Both the position numbers and the translations under genes were made by a program. Below are positions 46,291-55,396 of a DNA stretch of 64,000 nucleotides, piece after piece. The stretch spans positions 17,782-81,781 of the forward strand of contig CAITBM010000008.1 in NCBI GenBank assembly GCA_903890485.1. Reading direction: 5' to 3'. Below the pieces are notes generated by a model. It did no database searches, was not told where the DNA came from, and saw nothing but the letters and a program-made list of their open reading frames with translations. Within the stretch, counting starts at the first letter, position 1. Every line of letters begins with the position of its first letter. Source of the stretch: an uncultured Opitutaceae bacterium (GTDB taxonomy: Bacteria; Verrucomicrobiota; Verrucomicrobiia; Opitutales; Opitutaceae).

Positions 46291-46927
46291 GGCGCATGAT
46301 GCCGTCGGCGTGCCTCCTGAGCGCTCCCTCAGGGTCGAGCTCCCTAGACTGCGCGGCGGCAACGAGCTCAAAGAGCATCCGCCCGAGGGCGGCATCGTCG
46401 AGCCCTTCGGCGAGGCCCTTGACACGGCCCTGGTCGACCCCGGACTCGGAGACGAGCTGCTTCTTGCCCAGCTGTTTCCAAACCGACTCCGCGTACATCG
46501 TCGACGGCAGGCGCGGTGGCAGTTCCTTGAAGAGTGCGGGGCGGTCCTTCCCCTTTTCCCTGCGCTCAACCGCCTTGATCTGCTCCCACTGGGTGAGGAC
46601 CTGCTCGGAGGTCTCCAGCTTGCCGGTTCCGAAGACGTGGGGGTGGCGCCGGACGAGCTTCTCGTTCACCTCCCGGGCAACCTCCTCCAGGTCGAAGTGC
46701 CCGGACTCCTCGGCAAGTTGGGCGTGGAAGATCACCTGGATCAGGACGTCGCCCAGTTCCTCGCGCATGTGGGGCATGTCCATGCGGTCGATCGTATCCA
46801 GAAGCTCGGCGCACTCGTCGATCAGGCACCGGGTCAGGCTCTGGTGGGTCTGTTCCTGGTCCCAGGGGCACCCGCCGGGGCCCCTTAGCCGGGCTATGGT
46901 CTGACGCAGATCTTCGATTGCGCTCAT
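46250..46927 (-). CDS. mazG: nucleoside triphosphate pyrophosphohydrolase MazG
   Basis: A 225-aa all-alpha NTP pyrophosphatase that cleaves NTPs to NMP and PPi, sanitising nucleotide pools. LRGPGGCPWDQEQTHQSLTR is the diagnostic N-terminus. The metal-binding acids are in IDECAELLDTID and REELGDVLIQVIFHAQ. A second, weaker helical half follows from about 120. Together with the Maf-type enzyme it polices nucleotide quality. The gene overlaps xerC by 41 bases and is divergent from trpC across 84 bases. Confidence 0.95.
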   Translation of the reverse strand: MSAIEDLRQTIARLRGPGGCPWDQEQTHQSLTRCLIDECAELLDTIDRMDMPHMREELGDVLIQVIFHAQLAEESGHFDLEEVAREVNEKLVRRHPHVFGTGKLETSEQVLTQWEQIKAVERREKGKDRPALFKELPPRLPSTMYAESVWKQLGKKQLVSESGVDQGRVKGLAEGLDDAALGRMLFELVAAAQSRELDPEGALRRHADGIMRHVEGRTPKPTSGT

Positions 46928-47011
46928 CGGCCGAAGGATGGGCCGCTTTGCCCGCCCTACACAAGGATTCTGGTCTGGTTTTCGCGCTCCGGGTGCTGTT
47001 TCGTTGGGGGC

Positions 47012-47812
47012 GTGAAGGACAAGCTAAGCGAGATCATGGAATGGAAGCGGCGGGAGATTGCCCCGCGGCTTCGGCGCGTCTCGGACGAGGAGCTCTCAAG
47101 TCTCGATAAATCCCTGCCCAGGCCGCCCTCGTTCGCAGGCGCCTTGCGGCGGGCCGACGGGAAGCTGGCCGTGATCGCCGAAATCAAGCGCAGGTCCCCG
47201 TCCGCCGGCGCCATCGCCCTAGGTGCATCGGCCGTGGAGCAGGCCCGGGTCTACCAGGCCGCCGGGGCCGATGCCCTGTCCGTCCTCACCGACGAAAAAT
47301 ACTTCGGGGGAACCCTGAGGGATTTGGTGCAGGTGACCACCCACCTGAAGGCCTCGCCGCCACGCCTACCCTGCCTGCGGAAGGATTTCATGGTGCATCC
47401 CCTCCAGGTGCTCGAGGCCCGGCAGTCTGGCGCCAGCGCGATCCTGATCATCGTCCGGGCCCTGGACGACACCGAGATTGAGATTCTCCACGGGGCGGCC
47501 CGACTCGCGGGCCTGGACGCCCTGTTTGAGGTGCATGCCGAGGCCGAGATCGGGCGCGCGGCGGCGCACGGGGCCACCCTGATAGGCGTCAACAACCGCG
47601 ACCTGGCGATCTTCAAGACCGACCTTGGCCTGAGCGAGCGCCTGATGGCGCTCTTCCCGAAGGGCACGACGGCGATCAGTGAGAGCGGGATATCCACGGC
47701 CCCCGATGCGGGACGGGTACGCCGGGCCGGCGCCCACGCCGTCCTCGTGGGCGAGGCGCTCATGAGGTCGCCGGACCCGGCTGGCCTCCTCGCTTCGTTC
47801 CGGTCCGCCTAG
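47012..47812 (+). CDS. trpC: indole-3-glycerol-phosphate synthase
   Basis: A 266-aa TIM-barrel enzyme of tryptophan synthesis. Key segments are IAEIKRRSPSAG (catalytic Lys), LSVLTDEKYFGGT, LRKDFMVHPLQVLEARQSGASAI, LIGVNNRDLAIFKTDL and SESGIST. Unlike E. coli, the gene is monofunctional, with no TrpF fusion. It starts with GTG; other trp genes are not nearby. It is followed 10 bases later by rsmA on the same strand. Confidence 0.96.
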   Translation: MKDKLSEIMEWKRREIAPRLRRVSDEELSSLDKSLPRPPSFAGALRRADGKLAVIAEIKRRSPSAGAIALGASAVEQARVYQAAGADALSVLTDEKYFGGTLRDLVQVTTHLKASPPRLPCLRKDFMVHPLQVLEARQSGASAILIIVRALDDTEIEILHGAARLAGLDALFEVHAEAEIGRAAAHGATLIGVNNRDLAIFKTDLGLSERLMALFPKGTTAISESGISTAPDAGRVRRAGAHAVLVGEALMRSPDPAGLLASFRSA

Positions 47813-47822
47813 CCGGAGCCCA

Positions 47823-48665
47823 ATGGCCTTCACCCCCACCGAAACCCGCGAGCTCCTCGCGCGCCTCGGCCACGCACCCAAGAAGTTCTTGGGACAGAAC
47901 TTCCTGGTCGATGGCAACATCGTCCGCAAGTCGATCGAGCTGGCCCAGGTGACTTCAGGCGACGCCGTTGTCGAGGTGGGTCCAGGCCTTGGCACGCTAA
48001 CGGGAGCCCTTTTGGAAACCGGGGCAGAGGTGTGGGCGGTGGAGATGGACCGGACACTCCACGCACACCTGGAGGAGACCCTCCTTGCCCGTTATCCCGG
48101 AACTCTCCACCTGCTTGAAGGCGATGCCGTGGACGTCCCGCTGGCAGGCCTGCCGGCGGGCGAGGCCAGCCGGGCCAAGGTCGTGGCCAACCTGCCCTAC
48201 GCTATCTCCACCCCGTGGATGGACGCGGTCCTCTCCGGTCCCCTGCCCGCCCGGATGGTCCTCATGCTCCAGCGCGAGGCCGCTGACCGCTATGTGGCCG
48301 GATCCGGCACCCGCAACTTCGGAGCCATCTCGATCTTCCTGCAGGCGGCCTATGAGCCGGCGCCCGGGCACCGCGTGAGCGCCAGCTGTTTCCATCCTCG
48401 GCCAGAGGTCGACTCCTTCCTCCTGAACCTCGTCCGCAGGCCCGATCCCTTTGTCTTCGCCCAGGATACCAAGGCGCTCGTCCGGCGATGCTTCCAGCAA
48501 AGGCGAAAACAGGTGGGAGCCGTGCTCCGGGAAATCCTCCCCGAGGGAAGCGCCCTTTGGCGGGAACTTTTGGCCGCAGAAGGCTTCCCACCGTCCGTGA
48601 GGGCCGAGGCCATCCCCGTCGCCACATGGATCAAGCTGGGACGCCTGCACCGAGGCCCGGCTTGA
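47823..48665 (+). CDS. rsmA: 16S rRNA (adenine-1518/1519-N6)-dimethyltransferase
   Basis: A 280-aa KsgA/RsmA methyltransferase that dimethylates two adenines in helix 45 of 16S rRNA. The SAM-binding motif is VVEVGPGLGTLTGALL, and the catalytic motif NLPY lies in VVANLPYAIST near residue 124. KKFLGQNFLVD at the N-terminus and SASCFHPRPEVDS are typical. Length fits. A GGAG 8 bases before the ATG may serve as a Shine-Dalgarno. Loss of this enzyme gives kasugamycin resistance in other bacteria. Confidence 0.96.
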   Translation: MAFTPTETRELLARLGHAPKKFLGQNFLVDGNIVRKSIELAQVTSGDAVVEVGPGLGTLTGALLETGAEVWAVEMDRTLHAHLEETLLARYPGTLHLLEGDAVDVPLAGLPAGEASRAKVVANLPYAISTPWMDAVLSGPLPARMVLMLQREAADRYVAGSGTRNFGAISIFLQAAYEPAPGHRVSASCFHPRPEVDSFLLNLVRRPDPFVFAQDTKALVRRCFQQRRKQVGAVLREILPEGSALWRELLAAEGFPPSVRAEAIPVATWIKLGRLHRGPA

Positions 48666-48703
48666 AAGGCATGCCTTAGTTGATCATAGTGTTGCCCTAG
48701 ACA

Positions 48704-49375
48704 ATGTTCCGCGTCTCATCCCTCATCTTTCTGGCCGCCACCCTCACCCTCCCGCTTTCGGGCCAGGATCCACGCCCAAGGGGCCTCTCCGGCTCGGTGA
48801 AAGCGGGCGTCTACACCTCACCGACTGGCGCCTATTCGATTGAAATACCGGTGCTGGCCTCACTGGGCGGGGTCGTGAGCGACACCCCGAATGTCGCCAC
48901 ATTCCAGGACAACTTCGGCCTGCAGGTCAGCGTCGCCGCGTTTGCCCATGATGCCACGCAGAAATGGGAGCTTTCAACCCGAGGGACCAAGGACTACCTC
49001 GTCTACTTCCTGGGCACGTTCGTGCTGCCCGACTTTCGGAGCGCCTGCCCCAAGACTTCCGTCGAGAGCGCGGCCTTTCTTCCCGATGTCGTGGACGGCT
49101 CCGTCCTCGCCTACATCCTCATGCCCGGCGGCTCCATGTTTGAATTGCAGGACTCGTTTTCCCGTCCCTCGGCCCCCCCAGTCGCCAAGCGCGGGAACCT
49201 GCTCTTCGTGAAGAACGGGTTCACCTTTGTCATCAGCTCCGAGCTCTCCGAGCGGGTGACCGAGGGCTCAAGCTACAAGAAGACCGTCCAGGAAGAGGAC
49301 CAGATCCTCCGGACCCGGCTGCTGGGAATCGTGAAGAAGATGCAGTTCCCCTCACCCGCCACCCCAGCGAAATAG
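48704..49375 (+). CDS. secreted protein of unknown function
   Basis: A 223-aa exported protein. The signal peptide is MFRVSSLIFLAATLTLPLSG. The mature part is predicted alpha/beta (GAYSIEIPVLASLGGVVSD, VSVAAFAHDATQKWELSTRG, LRTRLLGIVKKMQF). I do not recognise the family. Its strand pattern recalls periplasmic proteins that handle hydrophobic ligands, but this is weak. Neighbours are rsmA and a small membrane protein, which give no hint. Confidence 0.8.
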   Translation: MFRVSSLIFLAATLTLPLSGQDPRPRGLSGSVKAGVYTSPTGAYSIEIPVLASLGGVVSDTPNVATFQDNFGLQVSVAAFAHDATQKWELSTRGTKDYLVYFLGTFVLPDFRSACPKTSVESAAFLPDVVDGSVLAYILMPGGSMFELQDSFSRPSAPPVAKRGNLLFVKNGFTFVISSELSERVTEGSSYKKTVQEEDQILRTRLLGIVKKMQFPSPATPAK

Positions 49376-49397
49376 ACCCCCGCCCGGCCTCCATCCC

Positions 49398-49646
49398 ATG
49401 ACCTTCACCGACGTGATCCTCTTCCTGCTTATCGGCGGCATCGCCGGCTGGCTCGCCGGCGTGATCACCAAGGGAAGCGGATTCGGGTTCGCCGGAAACG
49501 TGATCGTCGGGATCGTCGGAGCGATCGTCGGGGGTTTCTGCTTCAGACTCCTGGGAATTGTTGCCTACGGGTTCGTCGGACGGCTGATCTTCGCCGTCAT
49601 CGGGGCGCTCGTCTTCACCTGGCTCCTCGGCTTCATCAAGAAATGA
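49398..49646 (+). CDS. GlsB/YeaQ/YmgE family small membrane protein
   Basis: An 82-aa inner-membrane protein of three hydrophobic segments. The core GIAGWLAGVITKGSGFGFAG-like turn, NVIVGIVGAIVGGF, and VIGALVFTWLLGFIKK match the transglycosylase-associated (GlsB/YeaQ) family, which is often stress-induced. No enzymatic activity is known. It is convergent with icd, with a GAAA-capped hairpin between them. Confidence 0.92.
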   Translation: MTFTDVILFLLIGGIAGWLAGVITKGSGFGFAGNVIVGIVGAIVGGFCFRLLGIVAYGFVGRLIFAVIGALVFTWLLGFIKK

Positions 49647-49650
49647 AGCG

Positions 49651-49676
49651 GCGCCCCGCCCGAAAGGGCCGGGCGC
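49651..49676. terminator. hairpin between glsB-like gene and icd
   Basis: An 11-position stem with one mismatch (GCGCCCCGCCC 49651-49661 with GGGCCGGGCGC 49666-49676) closes a GAAA tetraloop. It sits between convergent genes and is nearly symmetric, so it may end transcripts from both sides. No T-tract follows. Confidence 0.55.
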
Positions 49677-49688
49677 TCCCCACTTGCA

Positions 49689-51005
49689 TCACATATGGGC
49701 GATCACGGCGTCGCCAAAGGCCGAGCACTTGATCTCGGTGGCACCCTCCATCTGCCGCGCAAAGTCATAGGTCACGCGCTTGGCGCCAATGGCCCCGTTC
49801 AGGCCCTTGAGCACGGAATCCGCAGCCTCGGCCCAACCCATGTAGCGCAGCATCATCTCACCGGAAAGAACGACGGACCCGGGATTGACGACGTCTTTGT
49901 TGGCATACTTCGGAGCAGTGCCGTGGGTCGCCTCAAAGATGGCGTGCCCGGTGATGTAGTTGATGTTGCCACCGGGGGCGATGCCGATGCCGCCGACCTG
50001 GGCAGCCAGGGCGTCCGAGAGGTAGTCGCCGTTCAGGTTCAATGTCGCGATGACGTCGAAGTCGGTGGGGCGCGTCAGCACCTGCTGGAGCGTGATGTCA
50101 GCTATCGAATCCTTGATCACGATTCCGGCTCCGGGCTTGCCCTCGGGTATCTTGCACCACGGTCCCCCGTCGACCTCAACGGCCCCGAAGAATTCCTTGG
50201 CCACCTTGTAGCCCCAGTCGCGGAATGCACCCTCGGTGAACTTCATGATGTTGCCCTTGTGGACAATCGTGACGCTCTTCCTCTTGTTGGTGATCGCGTA
50301 GGAGATGGCGCTGTGGATGAGGCGGACGCTGCCGGAATAGCTGATGGGTTTGATTCCCACGCCGACCTGCACGTCGCAGGGGAAGTCCTTTGCCCCTACG
50401 GCCTTCCAGAAGGACTCCGCCTTGGGTTTGGTGCCGAAGCGGATCTTCTCGAAGCTCTTTGGGAATTCCTTGGCGATGAAGTCGAGCACCTTCTGGGACT
50501 CCGGGGAACCCGACGCGAACTCGATGCCCGCGTAGATGTCCTCGGTGTTCTCCCTGAAGATGACCATGTTCACCAGGTCGGGGCGCTTGACCGGGGACGG
50601 CACCCCGAGGAACCACTGCACGGGCCTCAGGCACACGTAAAGATCGAGCATCTGACGCAGCGCGACATTGAGCGAACGGATGCCGCCACCAACCGGAGTC
50701 GTCAACGGGCCCTTGATGCCGACGGTGTACTCTTTGAAGGCCTCGACCGTGTCGTCGGGCAGCCAGTTGTTGAACCGTTTGAAGCTCTCCTCCCCGGCAA
50801 ACACCTCAAACCACGAGATCTTGCGCTTGCCGCCGTAGGCCTTTTCGACCGCCGCATCCAGGACGCGGACCGAGGCCGCCCAGATGTCCGGCCCGGTGCC
50901 GTCACCGCGTATGAAAGGGATCACGGGGTTATTCGGTACGCTGAGGCGACCGGCAGTGATCGTTATCTTTTCGCCCTGTGGGGGTGTGACGTCTTTGTAG
51001 GCCAT
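49689..51005 (-). CDS. icd: isocitrate dehydrogenase, NADP-dependent
   Basis: A 438-aa homodimeric Icd of the E. coli type. It oxidatively decarboxylates isocitrate to 2-oxoglutarate, feeding SucA. The substrate loop has S111 in [13 protein letters not shown], the serine that is phosphorylated by AceK in E. coli (S113 there). [32 protein letters not shown] and [23 protein letters not shown] follow. The cofactor site [17 protein letters not shown] keeps the Lys-Tyr pair that selects NADP. It is 33 bases from the aminotransferase gene on the same strand. Confidence 0.97.
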   Translation of the reverse strand: MAYKDVTPPQGEKITITAGRLSVPNNPVIPFIRGDGTGPDIWAASVRVLDAAVEKAYGGKRKISWFEVFAGEESFKRFNNWLPDDTVEAFKEYTVGIKGPLTTPVGGGIRSLNVALRQMLDLYVCLRPVQWFLGVPSPVKRPDLVNMVIFRENTEDIYAGIEFASGSPESQKVLDFIAKEFPKSFEKIRFGTKPKAESFWKAVGAKDFPCDVQVGVGIKPISYSGSVRLIHSAISYAITNKRKSVTIVHKGNIMKFTEGAFRDWGYKVAKEFFGAVEVDGGPWCKIPEGKPGAGIVIKDSIADITLQQVLTRPTDFDVIATLNLNGDYLSDALAAQVGGIGIAPGGNINYITGHAIFEATHGTAPKYANKDVVNPGSVVLSGEMMLRYMGWAEAADSVLKGLNGAIGAKRVTYDFARQMEGATEIKCSAFGDAVIAHM

Positions 51006-51038
51006 GGATAAAGGGTGGTTACGTTGTTGATCGAGTCC

Positions 51039-52235
51039 TCAAGCCTTGAGGCTCTTGCAGAAATTCGCGAGCCTCGCGATTCCCTTGGTGATGATTTGGT
51101 CGCTCGTGGCGTAGCTCAGGCGAAGGTAGCCCTCGGCCCCGAAGGCCGATCCGGGGACGGCGGCCACCTTTTCCTTCTCCAGGAGCTTCTCGCAGAACTC
51201 CATGGAGCTCATGCCGAAGCTGGAAATGTTGGGGAAGAGGTAGAACGCTCCCTGGGAGAGGACGCAGGTGATGCCGGGGATGGACGTCAGGCCCGAGTGA
51301 AGCAGGAGCCTGCGGCGGTCGAAGGCCTCCAGCATCTTCACGAGGGAAGCCTTCGTCTTTTCCTGCTCGCGGAGGGCCGCAAGGGCCCCGTACTGCGCAA
51401 ACGTCGTCGCATTGGAGGACATCTGGCTCTGGAGCTCCGAAACCGCCTTCGCGATCGGTCCGGGGGCCACGAGCGTGCCCAAGCGCCACCCCGTCATCGA
51501 ATAGGTCTTAGAGAAACCGGAGGCCACGATCGTGCGAGAGAGAGCGTCGGGGTTCAACGTTGCCAGGCACGTGGGGGCCACCCCTCCGTAGATAAGGTTC
51601 TCGTAGATCTCGTCCGAGAGCACGTAGAGGTTGTGCTTCGCGGCCACCGCCATAACGGCCTCGAGCTCAGCCCGAGTATACACCACCCCGGTCGGGTTTG
51701 ACGGCGAGTTGATGATTAGGAGCTTCGTGCGGCTGGTGACCGCAGCTTCGATTTGCTCGGGCCTGAGCTTGAACCCGGTCTTGTCGGTGGCGAGCACCGC
51801 CTTCGGCACGGCGCCGGCAAGCTTCACCATCTCGGGGTAGCTGACCCAGTACGGGGCCGGAATGATCACCTCGTCGCCGGGCGAGCAGACGGCCATGATC
51901 GCAAGGAAGCACGAGAACTTCCCGCCCGGGCTAACGACGACCTGGGACGGCGCGACCTTAAGGCCGTAGCTTGAGAGGTAGGACTCGGCGATCGCCTTGC
52001 GCAGGTCCTCGATCCCCGGGGTGGCCACATACTTGGTCTTCCCGGCCTGGAGCGCGGCGGCGCAGGCGTCCTTGATATGCTGGGGCGTGTCGAAGTCGGG
52101 CTCCCCCGCGGCAAAGCTGCAGACGTCTTCGCCCGCGGCCATCAGCGCCTTCGCTTTCGCATCAACGGCGAGGGTCGGCGACGGCGAGATATTCTGGGCC
52201 CAGCTGGACAGGGGTCTTAAGGGTGCGGATGACAT
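51039..52235 (-). CDS. aspC: class I aspartate-type aminotransferase
   Basis: A 398-aa PLP aminotransferase of subclass I-gamma/Ib. The PLP lysine lies in [15 protein letters not shown], the Asp/Tyr pair in [14 protein letters not shown], and the Asn in [12 protein letters not shown]. The substrate-carboxylate Arg is in LRLSYATSD near the end. Specificity is probably aspartate/2-oxoglutarate, though prephenate or aromatic acids are possible in this group. The gene symbol is therefore tentative. The ORF continues upstream from a TTG; ATG 52235 is preferred. A small hairpin lies just before the start. Confidence 0.9.
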   Translation of the reverse strand: MSSAPLRPLSSWAQNISPSPTLAVDAKAKALMAAGEDVCSFAAGEPDFDTPQHIKDACAAALQAGKTKYVATPGIEDLRKAIAESYLSSYGLKVAPSQVVVSPGGKFSCFLAIMAVCSPGDEVIIPAPYWVSYPEMVKLAGAVPKAVLATDKTGFKLRPEQIEAAVTSRTKLLIINSPSNPTGVVYTRAELEAVMAVAAKHNLYVLSDEIYENLIYGGVAPTCLATLNPDALSRTIVASGFSKTYSMTGWRLGTLVAPGPIAKAVSELQSQMSSNATTFAQYGALAALREQEKTKASLVKMLEAFDRRRLLLHSGLTSIPGITCVLSQGAFYLFPNISSFGMSSMEFCEKLLEKEKVAAVPGSAFGAEGYLRLSYATSDQIITKGIARLANFCKSLKA

Positions 52236-52246
52236 TGGGAGCAAAG

Positions 52247-52265
52247 GAGTCCACTAAAAGGACTC
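52247..52265 (-). promoter_or_regulatory. hairpin in the leader of the aminotransferase gene
   Basis: A 6-bp perfect stem (GAGTCC with GGACTC) and a 7-base loop sits 11 bases before the start codon of the aminotransferase gene. It has no T-tract on this strand. It could affect initiation or be a remnant of a terminator for the upstream ribbon-helix-helix gene. Confidence 0.35.
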
Positions 52266-52333
52266 TGGGGCCCGATACGCAAGATGGGAGAGCCCCAATT
52301 TTTCAGCCCCGCCGGGGAGGGCGGAGCCGGCCC

Positions 52334-52642
52334 TTACCGCGACTTGGGCTTTTTTGCCGGCAGCCCCTCAAGGGCAAACCGAAGCAACTCGCCGACGCTC
52401 GCATCCTTTTTCTTGGCAAAGCGCTTGAGCATGGCGCGCTGGACCGCACCCAGGCGGACCGAGACCTGGCGGTGGGGGTCACGCGCCGGCTTGCAATTCT
52501 CAAAGTCGAACTCGTCGATCGCCAGCCTCACGACCTCGCTGGCCGTTTTCAGTCCGTATTTGCGCCTGCTGCTCTCGATTTTCGCGATCAGGGAGACCGG
52601 CAAATCAAACGTGAGCGGAGCCGATGCAGAGCGTGTGGCCAT
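52334..52642 (-). CDS. small protein with tandem ribbon-helix-helix-like motifs
   Basis: A 102-aa basic protein. The first half PLTFDLPVSLIAKIESSRRK with TASEVVRLAIDEFD has the strand-helix-helix spacing of a ribbon-helix-helix fold. The second half RQVSVRLGAVQRAMLKRFAK with SVGELLRFALEGL repeats it. Two RHH units in one chain could bind DNA as a pseudo-dimer or dimerise further. Such folds often repress their own promoter, and the lack of a toxin neighbour argues against a classical toxin-antitoxin pair. The frame extends upstream; ATG 52642 fits best. Confidence 0.72.
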   Translation of the reverse strand: MATRSASAPLTFDLPVSLIAKIESSRRKYGLKTASEVVRLAIDEFDFENCKPARDPHRQVSVRLGAVQRAMLKRFAKKKDASVGELLRFALEGLPAKKPKSR

Positions 52643-52719
52643 AGCGTTGGTTGAACCTAGACGGAATTCGAGCAGGCACGCGTCGGGCGCCTGCGGCAAC
52701 GAAATTCTTCAGTTCGCCC

Positions 52720-53577
52720 TCAAGGGCTGAGCCTGATGACACTCTTTGACGCCGGCGTTACAACCACCGCACCCAGCTGCACGGGATCAAACAGCCCGGG
52801 ATCCTGGGAAATGCCGATCGCGACCCCGGTCAAGGTGAGCCGGGTTTTGTCCCGGGTTGCCTCGTTCCGGACGTCCAGATCCTTGGGTATCCACCTCTCG
52901 CCTACCTTCTTTAGCTCTAAGAGTGAGAGGGTTTTGGAAATGCGGCCGTCGGTTCCCATGACCTCCGATTGGACGAGCGCGTCGTACTGGGTGTCCAAGT
53001 ACGCCCGCACCGACCTGACCTCTGGGTTTTGGGCGGAGAAGTCCGCCGAGGGGGTAAAATCGAAGGCGTAGGATGTGCGTCCCCGGATTCTGGAGATCCC
53101 CGCCAGGTTGGCATCAAGCCAGTAAAGATAGGGCATCGGGAGCACGTCGAGCGGGGTCATTTCGACACCCGGGACAAGCGGGGATAGCAGGGCTGCCTCG
53201 TTCCGCACTCCCACGGCACCCATATCCGATGTCCAGAGCCCGCCTTCGGCGCCCCCCTGGATCAGGAATCGGTGGGTGTACCCCCCTTTTCCGACGTCGA
53301 TTTCCAGCCGCGTGACCGGGCCGCGCCCGTTTCGCCCGCCCCAAAACCGACCGTGGAACCCATGCTCGGCGCCGCGACGGGGCATCTGCCGCAGTTCAAA
53401 TTCCGCATAGATCGGCTCGGACCAGACCATCTGCCGAAACTGCTCCAGAATGGCGGCAGCCGTGGGCGCATCGGGCAAGGCCGGGGCCCCCTTGGTCCCG
53501 CTTGGCAGGGAAAAAACCGCAACCAGAACGACCGCCAAGAGACCCGGGGTGCGCACCCATGCCCGAGTCCGGGACAC
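52720..53577 (-). CDS. LolA-like outer-membrane lipoprotein-sorting family protein
   Basis: A 285-aa exported protein. GTG at 53577 gives MSRTRAWVRTPGLLAVVLVAVFSLPSGTKG, a plausible signal peptide; the open frame further up is Arg-rich and unlikely. The body is an unclosed beta-barrel-like run (IYAEFELRQMPRRG, VTRLEIDVGKGGYTHRFLIQGG) ending with ELKKVGERWIPKDLDVRNEATRDKTRL, typical of the LolA/outer-membrane-sorting superfamily. It may carry lipids or lipoproteins through the periplasm. A GTG seven codons later is another possible start. It is cotranscribed with secG. Confidence 0.82.
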   Translation of the reverse strand: MSRTRAWVRTPGLLAVVLVAVFSLPSGTKGAPALPDAPTAAAILEQFRQMVWSEPIYAEFELRQMPRRGAEHGFHGRFWGGRNGRGPVTRLEIDVGKGGYTHRFLIQGGAEGGLWTSDMGAVGVRNEAALLSPLVPGVEMTPLDVLPMPYLYWLDANLAGISRIRGRTSYAFDFTPSADFSAQNPEVRSVRAYLDTQYDALVQSEVMGTDGRISKTLSLLELKKVGERWIPKDLDVRNEATRDKTRLTLTGVAIGISQDPGLFDPVQLGAVVVTPASKSVIRLSP

Positions 53578-53602
53578 CTCGTTCGCGGGCTTCAACTGCC
53601 GA

Positions 53603-53974
53603 TCAGGGCTTCGCCGCCGGCGCCGGGGTCGGGTCGACCTTGATCGGCGCGGCTGGGCCCGTCTGGGATTTCGTTGCGGAGACCGGAACGGAGATCGACG
53701 GGAGTGCACCACCTGAGGCGGAGGCGTGCTTGCCCTCGTAGATGCGCCCAAGGTAGAGCGCAAAGCTCAGGACAAAAAAGACAATTGAGGCGTTGATGGT
53801 CGCCTTACTGAGCACGTTGCCGGTGTCGGCTCCGAAGGTCGCTTCAGCAACACCCCCTCCCATCGCGGCACCCATTCCGCCGTCGGACTTCGCCTTCTGG
53901 GCGAGCACCAACAGGATAAGGATGACCGAGGTCAGGATGAGTACGAACGTGCAGATGCCGAGGATGATGCTCAT
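53603..53974 (-). CDS. secG: preprotein translocase subunit SecG
   Basis: A 123-aa inner-membrane subunit of the SecYEG channel. Two TM helices, IILGICTFVLILTSVILILLVL and ATINASIVFFVLSFALYLG, frame the QKAKSDGGMGAAMGGG loop, which is the SecG hallmark. The C-terminus has a Pro/Ala tail of unknown purpose. ATG 53974 begins MSIILG. It lies 25 bases upstream of the LolA-like gene on the minus strand. Confidence 0.93.
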   Translation of the reverse strand: MSIILGICTFVLILTSVILILLVLAQKAKSDGGMGAAMGGGVAEATFGADTGNVLSKATINASIVFFVLSFALYLGRIYEGKHASASGGALPSISVPVSATKSQTGPAAPIKVDPTPAPAAKP

Positions 53975-54126
53975 GTCGAGGAAGGTTGAGCCAAGCAGAC
54001 CCAGGCACTCCTTGTCAACGCCGTGCCGGTGGCCTCCTTCGCGCCCCGTCCGGCGCGGGATTGGGGGACATTTGGCAAAATTGGGGTTTCCCAAAGGCGC
54101 TTCGCCCTTGTAGTCCTCGCAGTACC

Positions 54127-54435
54127 ATGACCGACCACCCGCTCACCGGCGCGCAAAAGACCTTCCTCAGGGGCCAAGGCCAGCTGCTCGCCCCGATCCT
54201 GAAGGTGGGCAAGGGGGGTCTCACTCCAGCCCTCTTTGTCGAGCTTCGTAAGGCTCTCATATCCCATGAACTTGTGAAGATTCGGTTTCTCGGGGCGGAT
54301 CGCGACGAGCGGCCGCAGTGGTGCGCAAAGATCGCCGCCGAGGCCCCGTGCGCCTGTGTGGGGGCTGTGGGGCACACCGCCCTCTTCTTCCGGCAGAACC
54401 CCGACCCCGCCGCACGGCGGGTCTCGCTCCCCTGA
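54127..54435 (+). CDS. yhbY: YhbY-type CRM-domain RNA-binding protein
   Basis: A 102-aa CRM-domain protein associated with 50S ribosome assembly. LTGAQKTFLRGQGQLLAPILKVGKGGLT is followed by ELRKALISHELVKIRFLG and ending VGAVGHTALFFRQN, the conserved CRM core with the G-x-x-G-like loop. The long open frame upstream is not needed. It is convergent with parB, 16 bases apart. A cytoplasmic ribosome-associated role is known for the family. Confidence 0.92.
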   Translation: MTDHPLTGAQKTFLRGQGQLLAPILKVGKGGLTPALFVELRKALISHELVKIRFLGADRDERPQWCAKIAAEAPCACVGAVGHTALFFRQNPDPAARRVSLP

Positions 54436-54451
54436 GCCCGGCCCTTGGCAA

Positions 54452-55372
54452 TCAGGCCGGTTCAGCCCGTTCCGCGCCCATTTTTTCAAGGAGCCGCTGA
54501 AGGTCCTCATTGCCGCGGTATTCAATCACGATCCGACCCTTCTTGGGCGTGTGGATGACGGCAACCCGGGCCCCCAGGTAGGACGTGAGCTTTCTCTGGA
54601 TGCTTTCCACCGCGGCCGCGTCCCGTGCGGCGAGGGCCCTGCCCCGCGCCGGCGCCTTCGTGCCCTGCACCCCCTTGGCCGACTTGCCGAGCTTTTCCGT
54701 GGTGCGGACGCTCAGTCCCTCCTCGATCACGCGCCTGGCCAGCACGGCCCTTCCGGCCGGATCCTCGACCCCAAGGAGCACCTTGGCATGCCCGACACTC
54801 AGGAGATTCTTGGCGATGTAGCCCTGGATCTCAGCGTCGAGGGAAAGGAGTCTGAGCGAGTTTGCCACGGCCGCGCGGCTCTTCCCTACCCGCTCGGCAG
54901 CCGTTTCCTGCGTCAGGTCGAAATCCCGCACCAGGCTTGCGAAGCCCTGCGCTTCCTCGATTGCGTTTAGACCCTCGCGTTGGAGGTTCTCGATCAACCC
55001 GATGGACGCAGCCGAGGCGTCGCTCGCCTCGACGATTCGGGCGGGAATCGCCTTGATCTTGAGCTGCTGGAAGGCCCTCCAGCGTCGCTCACCGGCAATC
55101 AGCTGGTATTTGTCCCCGTGGCGGCGGACGACGATCGGCTGAAGCAGGCCCTCGCTCCGGATGCTCTCAGCCAGTTCGGTCAGCTGCTCGGGCGCAATCT
55201 CCCGCCTTGCCTGGTAGGGGCTCGGCTCCACCTGCCCGACCTGGATTTCAAGGTATCCCGGGGAGAGGGGCGCATGGGGCACAGGGGCCGGGGCGGCGGT
55301 AACGGGCGGCTTGGCCGCTGATATCAAGCCGCCTAGTCCGCGGCCCAACCTAGATTTTTGTGGGGTTGCCAT
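54452..55372 (-). CDS. parB: chromosome-partitioning protein ParB
   Basis: A 306-aa ParB/Spo0J CTPase clamp. RLGRGLGGL at the N-terminus is the ParA-interaction motif. The CTP-binding and hydrolysis motifs are GERRWRA (94-100) and ENLQRE (128-133). The helix-turn-helix that recognises parS is near 150-180 (TAAERVGKSRAAVANSLRLL). The C-terminal dimer domain closes with RIVIEYRGNEDLQRLL. No parA is adjacent and no parS-like 16-mer was found in the window. It is 24 bases downstream of the LysM gene. Confidence 0.95.
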   Translation of the reverse strand: MATPQKSRLGRGLGGLISAAKPPVTAAPAPVPHAPLSPGYLEIQVGQVEPSPYQARREIAPEQLTELAESIRSEGLLQPIVVRRHGDKYQLIAGERRWRAFQQLKIKAIPARIVEASDASAASIGLIENLQREGLNAIEEAQGFASLVRDFDLTQETAAERVGKSRAAVANSLRLLSLDAEIQGYIAKNLLSVGHAKVLLGVEDPAGRAVLARRVIEEGLSVRTTEKLGKSAKGVQGTKAPARGRALAARDAAAVESIQRKLTSYLGARVAVIHTPKKGRIVIEYRGNEDLQRLLEKMGAERAEPA

Positions 55373-55396
55373 GTTTAAAGCGGTGGGTCCGGCGGA

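Noticed and set aside
46291..46569. Upstream extension of xerC
   Set aside because: It is an out-of-frame reading of mazG; family length and the MSKDEPP start fit ATG 46290.
53975..54126. Possible tRNA next to secG, as in some bacteria
   Set aside because: No TPsiC loop or cloverleaf can be formed on either strand.
54452..55372. parS centromere site near parB
   Set aside because: I looked for a TGTTNCACGTGNAACA-like 16-mer and found none in the window.
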